From: Tabrizicola sp.
Lineage (GTDB): Bacteria; Pseudomonadota; Alphaproteobacteria; Rhodobacterales; Rhodobacteraceae
Reading direction: 5' to 3'
Assembly: GCF_030373185.1 (NCBI RefSeq)
Contig: NZ_JAUCZH010000006.1
Span: forward strand, 152,384 to 216,383
DNA length: 64,000 nt
Each line of letters starts with the position of its first letter. Positions within the stretch are counted from its first letter, which is position 1. Positions 25,749-32,033 of this stretch are shown one piece after another. Position numbers and translations under genes: made by a program. Below the pieces are notes generated by a model. That model worked only from the letters and a program-made list of their open reading frames with translations. It searched no databases and had not been told where the DNA came from.

Positions 25749-26336
25749 GTGACAACCAGTGCTGTAAGCGAAGTCTATAGGAATGTGCATGTCTTCCTAC
25801 TCGTGGATTCCGCTGAAGTCCGAGTTGTGGCAATGGTTCCTCAGTCCGAAAATTGGTTTATGATTGCTGAGGAGAAGCTAATCTATAGCAGAACCTTCAA
25901 TAGCGAAAGTGAGGCAGAGCAGTTCCTGAAAGAAAATGAACTTCCATACGCTACCTGTCAGTTAGAATCTGTTTCGTCACAAGTACTATATGCAAAGAAG
26001 GGATATCACAAGGAATCTGAGTTCACTTCCAAGTATCTATGTAAGGTAGTACTAAACTACAATCAGCGGGAGCCAAAGTTCAGAACAAAGAAAGAATCCC
26101 AGATTTATCACAGCGGATACCATCCTAGGAAGGTTATTGCAATTGAAAGTAACGTAGCGGTAGGATCACCAAGCGAGGTGGAGATATACATGAGTAAGGT
26201 ATCGCAAAGGTACCCGAACTTCATACCACCTATCGAGGAAAAGATGCTTTCGCCTTTGAAGGGCAAAATCGGAGACTATCTGCCCTACGCACTTGCAGTC
26301 CTCGCAATCGGCTTTCTAATCGGAACGAACTGGTGA
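25749..26336 (+). CDS. Hypothetical tail-anchored membrane protein of the element
   Basis: A 195-residue protein whose only hydrophobic stretch is the last ~20 residues ('YLPYALAVLAIGFLIGTNW'), predicting a C-tail anchor with a cytosolic body. The body is mixed and charged, with no recognised domain. A GTG start is used: GAGGAG precedes it by ~6 bp, whereas the next in-frame ATG is 28 codons later. It is the only plus-strand protein gene in the element, and a separate transcription unit like this is often accessory cargo. Confidence 0.6.
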   Translation: MTTSAVSEVYRNVHVFLLVDSAEVRVVAMVPQSENWFMIAEEKLIYSRTFNSESEAEQFLKENELPYATCQLESVSSQVLYAKKGYHKESEFTSKYLCKVVLNYNQREPKFRTKKESQIYHSGYHPRKVIAIESNVAVGSPSEVEIYMSKVSQRYPNFIPPIEEKMLSPLKGKIGDYLPYALAVLAIGFLIGTNW

Positions 26337-26350
26337 TAAAATTAGCGAGC

Positions 26351-26386
26351 AAAAAGAAAAGCCCCATGGAGGCGACCACAGGGCTT
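26351..26386 (-). terminator. Intrinsic terminator after the helicase-like gene
   Basis: An 11-bp stem (two G-T pairs) with arms at 26359-26369 and 26376-26386 and a 6-base loop, followed on the minus strand by TTTTCTTTTT. It ends the minus-strand operon running from 29595. Confidence 0.88.
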
Positions 26387-26411
26387 AAGCAGTAAGTCAG
26401 GCTTTGGGGAC

Positions 26412-27686
26412 TTACGCCGCTAGGAGCGTAACAGCATCATCAAGTTGACTATCGTTAACGAACTCGTCAGCGAAGCTGACAGCCTCTTCCTTATTGTCTA
26501 GGAAGTCCTCAAGCAATGCCTTCATCCTAGGTGAAGCAAGGTAGAGAGACACATAGTCACCCTCTCTAAGCCTAGACCTCATCACCCACTGTATTAGCTC
26601 ACTTAAGGCCCACTGGTCCTCCTGTTCCTTGTTCCATCCTAACCATTCCTTCTCGGCAGGATTAAGCCTAAGGTCATTGAGGTAAAGGGCATGGCTACAG
26701 TGCCGATATTTGTTGGTTCCTCTGGTAGTCTTGGGAAGGAAGTTGCATAGACTAAGCTTGCTGCCCTGAGCAAATAGACCCTTGGGCTGGTCGTTCTGGG
26801 AATGCCATTTGGATTTGTTGCAAGACAGCATTATGTTCTCAGCTTCTACTCCCTTAAGCTCCCTGCCTCTCAGGTTCATCAGGGCAGTAGAAACCTTCTT
26901 GGCTCCTTCCTTCCTCATCTTCTCTTGGGCTGTATGGGTCATCTGAGTATCCCGAAGGGCAGGGATATCCTTGACCTCTAGTCTTTGTCGTAATCCATGC
27001 TTGAAAGCTGAATCATCCGACCTGTCGATTCTGAAAGGAATCCCAAGCCTCCGAAGGTATCCCACCATCTGACTGCTTTCAGCTTGGTAGGTTAAGACAG
27101 TACAGCTTAAAGGACTGGTGAACAGTTCCACCGGCACAATCGAGACAAAGAATCCCTTGCCTTCTACCTTATACAAGCTCCCCTGCTTGGCTTTCTGATA
27201 CAGGTCATTGCGTACAGTAGGGGCTAGCTTCTCTGCCTCTTGGCTATGGGTAATCCACTTGGCAGTAGGAGTAACTCTACCAGTGCAAGGATCGACTACC
27301 GCATAGCCTTCTCCGATATAGACCTTCTCAAACACTTCTTCCTTTACGCCATGAATGCTTTCAACACAGTCAAAGACCTCATCAATCAGGACGTGGTACT
27401 CACTGAGGTCTGTTCTGTCCAAGTCCACTAGGTCGAATAGCTTGTGAGTGCAGACTATGTTGTTACCCTCTAGAACATTCTCCCTCAGCCAGTCTGACTT
27501 GTTGCTGTCGTCTGGTGCTGCCTCTAATGGTATTCCGGCCTGATTTTTCCACCTGTCTACCTCAGACAAGAAGGGGACTACGATTAGGTACTGTCGCCTA
27601 GGGTCAAGTGATGCAATCTGCTCTGTGGTCTTTCCTGCTCCACAAGGCTTATCAATAAATCGAATATCAGTCAAAATATGCTCCAA
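26412..27686 (-). CDS. Helicase-like P-loop ATPase (phage/plasmid replication type)
   Basis: A 424-residue protein. Walker A 'KPCGAGKTT' lies at residues ~13-21 and Walker B 'VLIDEVFD' near 100. A late motif of the form QW-x3-RSRLREG followed by 'YVSLYLASPRM' resembles helicase motif VI of DEAD-like ATPases found in phages and plasmids. The central region has Cys/His-containing segments of unknown role. It ends the operon, before a strong terminator. A replication function for the element is inferred. Helicase activity is not proven by the motifs, because motif III is not clear. Confidence 0.6.
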   Translation of the reverse strand: MEHILTDIRFIDKPCGAGKTTEQIASLDPRRQYLIVVPFLSEVDRWKNQAGIPLEAAPDDSNKSDWLRENVLEGNNIVCTHKLFDLVDLDRTDLSEYHVLIDEVFDCVESIHGVKEEVFEKVYIGEGYAVVDPCTGRVTPTAKWITHSQEAEKLAPTVRNDLYQKAKQGSLYKVEGKGFFVSIVPVELFTSPLSCTVLTYQAESSQMVGYLRRLGIPFRIDRSDDSAFKHGLRQRLEVKDIPALRDTQMTHTAQEKMRKEGAKKVSTALMNLRGRELKGVEAENIMLSCNKSKWHSQNDQPKGLFAQGSKLSLCNFLPKTTRGTNKYRHCSHALYLNDLRLNPAEKEWLGWNKEQEDQWALSELIQWVMRSRLREGDYVSLYLASPRMKALLEDFLDNKEEAVSFADEFVNDSQLDDAVTLLAA

Positions 27687-27711
27687 GAAATATGCTGCTG
27701 GTGAAATGGGG

Positions 27712-27811
27712 GGTAGGGTAGCCTAAATTGGGGAGAATAGGCCCAGTAAAATAAGGCGAAAAACTCCCCAACTTTTAGCTATCGGGTACTACCCTACCTG
27801 AAGCTCCCCAA
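27712..27811 (-). promoter_or_regulatory. Large alternative stem-loop between the AP2-like and helicase genes
   Basis: GGTAGGGTAG (27712-27721) is complementary to CTACCCTACC (27789-27798). TTGGGGAG (27728-27735) can pair with CTCCCCAA at either 27764-27771 or 27804-27811. The helicase leader can therefore adopt nested or competing hairpins. This resembles a translational control element or a replication-origin hairpin. Confidence 0.5.
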
Positions 27812-28265
27812 CTTGCACTTTTGGGGCCTCTGGTGAAGCCTTTTGGAGATAGGTCTTAGCCTGATCCAGCGTAGGGAATTGCTTCTCTAGCTTCTTGCCA
27901 TTGACCTGCTTTCGTACTCTCCAAGCTCCCTTGTGGTAGTCGATCCCCTTGGGGACTACTGCCTCTGGCTCTTGGTGTTTGAGCTTCTCTCGATACTCGT
28001 AGTCTTCTTCTACCAGAGTAGCCAATACCCTAGCTTGGAAAGGGGAAAGAGAGACGCCTTGCAGCTTGCTACGCAGGTATTCCCCTGCTCTGCGTTGCTT
28101 GTCCTTTTGGGCTAGCTCTTGCAGGTCAAGCTCTGGGATGAGACTGGCCAGTATGGCAACGTCACCAAAGAGGCTATCTGCGGCCCTGTGGGGTGATTGC
28201 GTAGGGGTGGAAGTGATGAAAGGTAATTCAGAATAAAGGGACAAAGATAAATCGACGTTAGGCAA
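27789..28265 (-). CDS. AP2-like DNA-binding domain protein
   Basis: A 158-residue protein. The N-terminal 100 residues are unknown; the C-terminal part ('GIDYHKGAWRVRKQVNGKKL', then a helix 'TLDQAKTYLQKA') matches the AP2-like arm-site binding fold seen in integrases and HNH endonucleases, but no catalytic domain follows. No in-frame ATG exists near the start; a TTG at 28265, overlapping the previous stop by 8 bases with AGGAG ~10 bp upstream, is the likely start. A possible regulator or recombination directionality factor. Confidence 0.6.
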   Translation of the reverse strand: MPNVDLSLSLYSELPFITSTPTQSPHRAADSLFGDVAILASLIPELDLQELAQKDKQRRAGEYLRSKLQGVSLSPFQARVLATLVEEDYEYREKLKHQEPEAVVPKGIDYHKGAWRVRKQVNGKKLEKQFPTLDQAKTYLQKASPEAPKVQVGELQVG

Positions 28266-28545
28266 CGAGAGGTAACTCCTTTCTCATAAGTTGATTGACA
28301 AACATTGCTGCATCTAGAGGAGACTTGAATCCTTCCCCTCTACCGTTGAGCAGGAACCTGTCCTGAGGTCCTAGGAACTTTACCAACATCAGGGACCAGA
28401 GTTGCTTTCTGTCCTTGCTGACAATGGTGTAGGTCTGAGGCTTCCGATACTCCGTCGCAGTCTTGTAGTCCCGTTTACATCGGGAAGTTAGGTTAACAGA
28501 GTCTTCGTATAGGAGGACGTGGGATAATTCAGCAATCAATTTCAT
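28258..28545 (-). CDS. Small hypothetical protein of the element
   Basis: A 95-residue basic protein (MKLIAELSHVLLYEDSVNL...) with 'QTYTIVSKDRKQLWSLMLVK' and 'GFKSPLDAAMFVNQLMRKEL'. No signal or membrane segment. AAGGA lies ~9 bp upstream of the ATG, and the stop overlaps the next gene's TTG start. No recognised family; operon membership is the main evidence. Confidence 0.6.
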   Translation of the reverse strand: MKLIAELSHVLLYEDSVNLTSRCKRDYKTATEYRKPQTYTIVSKDRKQLWSLMLVKFLGPQDRFLLNGRGEGFKSPLDAAMFVNQLMRKELPLVA

Positions 28546-28557
28546 TTTCCTGAATCC

Positions 28558-28884
28558 TTATTTACTCAAGTACTCGTCAAGAGCCTTAGCGGCAATGAAT
28601 GCTGAGGTGAATCTGTGACCTTCAAAGGGAGCGAAGTCAGTAATGACATAGGTGAGGCTATGCTCTTGTGTTCCTCTCTTGATGTAATACGTTGTCTCGT
28701 CCTTGTCCTTTAAGACAGCGAACCACTTTGTTTCCTTTCTAGCCATGCCAGAAGAAAAATCTTCAAAGAGGGTCAGATTGGGATATGAGTACGCAAGGTA
28801 TTCCTCTTTTGCGACCCTGTTAGCCTGAGGGTGATCATCTACATTGATTGACGTAATGGGTTGCTTGGTTTTAATCGCTGGCAT
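28558..28884 (-). CDS. Hypothetical protein of the element
   Basis: A 108-residue protein (MPAIKTKQPITSINVDD...). The C-terminal half 'WFAVLKDKDETTYYIKRGTQ' to 'FTSAFIAAKALDEYLSK' resembles a small alpha/beta domain and is loosely similar in layout to the 95-residue neighbour (strands, then a final helix with 'AA'). Start at 28884 is set by AAGGAG 6 bp upstream; the longer open frame overlaps the preceding gene. Function unknown. Confidence 0.6.
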   Translation of the reverse strand: MPAIKTKQPITSINVDDHPQANRVAKEEYLAYSYPNLTLFEDFSSGMARKETKWFAVLKDKDETTYYIKRGTQEHSLTYVITDFAPFEGHRFTSAFIAAKALDEYLSK

Positions 28885-28894
28885 TCTGTTCTCC

Positions 28895-29317
28895 TTATGC
28901 TGCCTTGATAAATTTGGTAGTACTGAGCTTGGCAATATTAGTAAGTTGCTCAGTGGGTCTAATGGTCTTGGTGGAACGGTTGTACTTAATAAGATTTTTC
29001 TCTGCTAGCTTGTCCAGGTACTCGATCCAGATAGCTGAGTAGCCCTGCTTGATCCAATCCATCCCGTTACGGATATTGACCTTGGTAACCTCATCTTCAT
29101 CGACAAAGCGGATTAGGGCGGCTACGAACTTCCTTTGATTGCTGCCGTGCATACCTGCTCTAATGGTTGGCAATACGCCTTCCAGCTTCAGAGCTTCCTC
29201 CAGATTATTGATACGCGCAACGTTCCAAGGGTCATCAAAGTCCCAAGTTGCTACGCTTCCGATGAAACACCAGAAGGTATTCATAGGCTCATCCTTCTCT
29301 AAAAATATTCTTGCCAT
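28895..29317 (-). CDS. Hypothetical protein of the element
   Basis: A 140-residue protein (MARIFLEKDEPMNTFWC...). The middle and end suggest a winged-helix-like segment ('LDKLAEKNLIKYNRSTKTIR'). Start at 29317 is favoured by GGAG ~9 bp upstream, which overlaps the stop of the preceding gene, implying coupling. It could be a DNA-binding protein, but no family was recognised. Confidence 0.55.
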   Translation of the reverse strand: MARIFLEKDEPMNTFWCFIGSVATWDFDDPWNVARINNLEEALKLEGVLPTIRAGMHGSNQRKFVAALIRFVDEDEVTKVNIRNGMDWIKQGYSAIWIEYLDKLAEKNLIKYNRSTKTIRPTEQLTNIAKLSTTKFIKAA

Positions 29318-29322
29318 AGTGG

Positions 29323-29595
29323 TTACTCCGAACCGTAAAAAGCTTCTCGACCAAGTAGACCAAAGTCTCTCTGGACCTGCTCTTGAACCTTGCGACTGCG
29401 GTAGATCGTATCTCCGACCCTCTTGCGGTAGCTCATCCATTGCGCAAAGGTTCTTGGCCGGTCGGAGCTATGTAGACCAATACGCTCAGCCTCAGCAGAC
29501 TTTGAAGGCTCTTTCTTATCAAGCTGAGCCTTAAGCAAAGCAAGCTCTGAGCGCAGTGCTTCCAGTTCATTAGTCTCATCCGAAAATAGTCCCAT
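29323..29595 (-). CDS. Small hypothetical coiled-coil protein, first gene of the element operon
   Basis: A 90-residue protein. Residues ~5-35 form a predicted coiled coil ('TNELEALRSELALLKAQLDK'); the rest is basic ('TFAQWMSYRKRVGDTIYRSR'). The start at 29595 has AAAGGA 8 bp upstream. It is the first of six minus-strand genes spaced closely down to 26412. Function unknown; a nucleic-acid-binding role is possible from charge. Confidence 0.55.
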   Translation of the reverse strand: MGLFSDETNELEALRSELALLKAQLDKKEPSKSAEAERIGLHSSDRPRTFAQWMSYRKRVGDTIYRSRKVQEQVQRDFGLLGREAFYGSE

Positions 29596-29683
29596 AAAAA
29601 TATCCTTTCTAAAGTGTTGGGAGATAGAAGTGGGCTGATAGCCAGAGAACAGGTAATTCTGTTTCAAACTTCTATAATACTAG

Positions 29684-29710
29684 TTTGACACATTTTTACT
29701 GATTTGTCAA
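29684..29710. promoter_or_regulatory. Inverted repeat TTTGACA-N14-TGTCAA
   Basis: Inverted arms resembling -35 hexamers in both orientations, ~90 bp upstream of the first gene of the minus-strand operon. TATAAT-like sequence lies alongside (29673-29678). Likely an operator or promoter region, although no canonical -35/-10 spacing was found on the minus strand. Confidence 0.35.
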
Positions 29711-29903
29711 GCTTAATTAGCGTTCGGTTTGTAATAGAATTGCTAAAGCATTGCAATAGAACGAAAAGAATATTTGGAAGTTTCCTTAATAATTTTTATG
29801 CTTGAGCGACAAGGATGAGGCTAGAAGGTTGTGCCTGAGTGGCTCTAAAGCAGGCTAATAAAACCCATACCGGTTTCACGACCCTCAAAAAGCCCTTATT
29901 TTA

Positions 29904-29932
29904 TTGGTCGAAATGGACCCCCTCCGTATAAT
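29904..29932 (+). promoter_or_regulatory. Promoter-like sequence directed into non-coding DNA
   Basis: TTGGTC, a 17-bp spacer and a perfect TATAAT at 29927-29932. Transcription would begin near 29939 and run rightward through the structured non-coding region, with no protein gene on that strand. It suggests a non-coding RNA. Confidence 0.5.
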
Positions 29933-30365
29933 CTTTACTAGGTATGAGGGTGGTTGGAGGTTGGCCCTTTAACCCAGCCGTAAAGGCTGTCATTTGGATA
30001 GTGATCTAACGGGGTATCAGACAACAGGGATGCTCCCGGCTGGTCTTAAATGCTCACCTTCAGGAAAGCCAAGAGACAGATCATGGACAGAAGGCTAACA
30101 GGCATAGACAAGAGTGTTGAGCTAAAGTAGGCTTAAGCTGTTGTTCTTATTATCCTAAAGGGCTATTATTTGACAAAAGGTAATACTAGAAGTATCCCTA
30201 GTTGCCTTGAGTTACTTCGTATTTCATTCCACTAATTCTTACAGAAGCTGCCTCAAGGCCCTCTTAAGGTATATACTTTATGCTACTACGTAGGTTGGTA
30301 TCTTTTATTCTTACGAAGCTATCATAAAGCTAAGTGGTACCCTTAAGCAGTTCCCCTATGTTTCT

Positions 30366-30428
30366 GTCGAGTAATGCTGCGTAGCAACAGCCTTCGGCTG
30401 TCGAGTAGGCGGAGCCTACGCTCTCGAC
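30366..30428. ncRNA. Cloverleaf-like structured element (candidate non-coding RNA)
   Basis: A closing stem GTCGAG (30366-30371) / CTCGAC (30423-30428) encloses three perfect hairpins in order: TGCT-gcgt-AGCA (30375-30386), ACAGCC-ttc-GGCTGT (30387-30401) and GTAGGC-gga-GCCTAC (30405-30419). That is a 63-base four-way junction of tRNA size, but it lacks tRNA loop motifs. The fold is possible on either strand. It may be an RNA, a recombination target or an origin structure. Confidence 0.4.
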
Positions 30429-30540
30429 GTATAGTCTGATAGTAGTAACTCTTCTACTAATGAAATAAACGGAATCTACTTCCGAAGGAACTAGAGGTGA
30501 GCATCAAGCTACTACCTCTTAGTATACTTATAGGGTGAAT

Positions 30541-30588
30541 CCACGGAGAGGGGCCAAAGAGGCCCGTACAGCGTAGCTAACTCCGTGG
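30541..30588. other. Stem-closed structured segment
   Basis: Perfect 8-base outer arms CCACGGAG / CTCCGTGG enclose GGGCC-aaaga-GGCCC. The remaining ~15 bases between inner hairpin and closing arm are unpaired. No T-run follows, so a terminator is unlikely. Its role is unknown. Confidence 0.35.
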
Positions 30589-30653
30589 GCGGTCCCCGGT
30601 GGAAAACCAAGAGAAGGGCCTCTAGCGCCTCTCCTATGAAGCCTGAGGGCATA

Positions 30654-30683
30654 CCAAAGAAAAGACCCCCGGTGAAGGGGGCC
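30654..30683 (-). terminator. Intrinsic terminator after the coiled-coil DNA-binding gene
   Basis: CCCCC/GGGGG arms (30666-30670 and 30677-30681) with a 6-base loop, followed on the minus strand by TCTTTTCTTT. It lies about 30 bp past the stop of the 30712 gene. Confidence 0.85.
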
Positions 30684-30711
30684 TGATGCAAGCTAACGGT
30701 GATCGAAAGGA

Positions 30712-31173
30712 TCAGTTGTCCAGGTCTTTGACCCAGAGGTAGGCAGTGGGGTTCTTCGGAGACTTCCCCTTGCTGGTGTCCTTCACGGTAGCCTCGATGT
30801 GTCCGCTGGCAAGCAGGTCCTTGAGGTGCTTCTGCATGGTCTGGTGCCTGCTTTGCTCGTAGCCAAGACCATCAAATATTTCTGTCTGGCTCTGCTGATC
30901 GGCCTTCTTGCCCTTAAGGAAGGCCAGCATATCCTTCTGAGCCTCAAGAATGTCTGTTTCTGACATCTGTTTCCTGTTGCCAGTGCTGCCTGTGGTGGTC
31001 CTAGCTGCTGGTGCGTTGCCCTCTCTGAGCGAGTAGGAGAAACCAAGCTCTTTCCCCAGCTCATTCAGCTCAGCTACAGCTTTCTCTGCTGCGGCCAGCA
31101 GTACCGCCTTAGCCTCCTTCACCAACTCTGCTCGTTGCTTCTCTAGGTCTCTGATTTGATCAAGTACAGACAT
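30712..31173 (-). CDS. Coiled-coil and winged-helix-like protein (H-NS-like N-terminus)
   Basis: A 153-residue protein. Residues 1-45 form a charged helix ('QIRDLEKQRAELVKEAKAVL') similar in pattern to H-NS-type oligomerisation regions. After a Thr/Gly-rich linker, the C-terminal part ('IFDGLGYEQSRHQTMQKHLK' then 'LLASGHIEATVK') looks like a winged helix. AGGAGG precedes the ATG by 5 bp. The gene sits between the recombinase gene and a strong terminator. A silencing or regulatory role is inferred only. Confidence 0.6.
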   Translation of the reverse strand: MSVLDQIRDLEKQRAELVKEAKAVLLAAAEKAVAELNELGKELGFSYSLREGNAPAARTTTGSTGNRKQMSETDILEAQKDMLAFLKGKKADQQSQTEIFDGLGYEQSRHQTMQKHLKDLLASGHIEATVKDTSKGKSPKNPTAYLWVKDLDN

Positions 31174-31194
31174 TCATTCCTCCTATGGTTACAG

Positions 31195-31731
31195 CTATGA
31201 CAGATACCGGTAGACAGTCTGTCGGGTTACGTCAAGTTTCCTAGCAATATCCGATATGCTAAGCCCATCCTGCTTGAGCTGATCTACCTCCTGCTTGGTG
31301 ACGCTAGGCTTCCTGCCACGGTAGACACCCTTAAGCTTGGCCTTCGCTATGCCTTCCTTCTGTCGTTCCCTGATCAATGCCCTTTCAAACTCTGCCACAG
31401 CCCCAAGTACTTGGAGATACAGGGTACTTGCAGGATTGGAGTTGTCAGGGCTGAAGGTGAGGCCATCCTTAACAAAGACAATGGTTACCTTCTTGCGAAG
31501 GAAGCCCTGCACCAGTTCAAGTAGGTCTTGAAGGTTCCTAGCCAGCCTGTCGATTGACCAGACCTTGATTGTATCCCCTTCCCGTACCCACTCAATCAGG
31601 TCAGTTAAGCCCTGTCTGTCCTTAGTGCCTGCTGATGCCTTGTCCTCAAACACCTTGTCGCATGGTCCTAGGTCCTGTCGGTCTAGGGATTGGTCTTCTG
31701 ATGATACCCTTCGGTAGCTTACTGTAGCCAT
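31195..31731 (-). CDS. Serine recombinase (resolvase/invertase family)
   Basis: A 178-residue small serine recombinase. The nucleophile is Ser10 in 'SYRRVSSEDQS'. Other catalytic residues lie in 'VWSIDRLARNLQDLL', and helix E follows ('GAVAEFERALIRERQKEGIA'). 'GRKP' leads into a C-terminal helix-turn-helix ('LSISDIARKLDVTRQTVYRY'). All motifs are intact. Candidate target sites lie directly upstream (31776-31866). It probably resolves multimers of the circular element or inverts a segment. Confidence 0.92.
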   Translation of the reverse strand: MATVSYRRVSSEDQSLDRQDLGPCDKVFEDKASAGTKDRQGLTDLIEWVREGDTIKVWSIDRLARNLQDLLELVQGFLRKKVTIVFVKDGLTFSPDNSNPASTLYLQVLGAVAEFERALIRERQKEGIAKAKLKGVYRGRKPSVTKQEVDQLKQDGLSISDIARKLDVTRQTVYRYLS

Positions 31732-31775
31732 AATGCTTCCTTTCGTATGGTTAGGGTCTAGAGTATCATTCAGCT

Positions 31776-31866
31776 AGTGTAACATATAGCATAAGTCAAC
31801 CCTATCGTTACACTTTAGTCTAGCCTAATGCGTGTAATGTTTGAGTACACCCTAAGGTTACGCATT
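31776..31866. promoter_or_regulatory. Candidate res site: paired inverted half-sites
   Basis: Half-sites GTGTAAC (31777), its complement GTTACAC (31807), GTGTAAT (31832) and GTTACGC (31857) form two inverted pairs, 37 and 32 bp long. The outer arms extend to AGTGTAAC/GTTACACT and AATGCGT/ACGCATT. Position just upstream of the serine recombinase gene is where Tn3-type res sites lie. They may also repress the recombinase promoter. Confidence 0.55.
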
Positions 31867-31983
31867 GAGCAAGCCTCACGCTACAGCCCCATGCCTGTCA
31901 GCTAGGGGTCATTCCCCCACTGAATGAATGAAGGGCCTAAGTCTTCTAGGCAAATCTTGATGGGGGCCTACAAGGGGGGGGCT

Positions 31984-32014
31984 GGGGGTACTCCTTCTTA
32001 AGAGAAATACCCCC
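31984..32014 (-). terminator. Hairpin downstream of the integrase gene
   Basis: Arms GGGGGTA / TACCCCC with a 17-base loop that has further short pairing (CTT/AAG), 20 bp past the integrase stop. No T-run follows, so termination is not assured. It may instead block read-through or protect the mRNA end. Confidence 0.45.
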
Positions 32015-32033
32015 CGAAACTATCTCTGGAAAA

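Larger units (their letters stand above)
29596..30711. other. 1.1-kb non-coding region of the element
   Basis: No reading frame with a ribosome site was found. It holds an inverted TTGACA repeat (29684-29710), a plus-strand promoter-like sequence (29904-29932), a CAGCC/GGCTG hairpin near 29970, a cloverleaf-like fold (30366-30428), AGAGGT/ACCTCT arms (30493-30519), a closed stem with an internal hairpin (30541-30588) and a terminator (30654-30683). Density of structure suggests a replication origin and/or non-coding RNA. Confidence 0.5.
31732..32033. other. Intergenic region between recombinase and integrase genes
   Basis: About 300 bp containing two pairs of inverted half-sites (31776-31866) and a GGGGGTA/TACCCCC hairpin (31984-32014). 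The homopolymeric stretch near 31970-31980 is G-rich. No protein gene seen. Confidence 0.55.

Noticed and set aside
30366..30428. Cloverleaf-like fold read as a tRNA gene
   Set aside because: No 7-bp acceptor stem, no GTTCRA T-loop and no 7-base anticodon loop; loops are only 3-4 bases, so it is not a normal tRNA.
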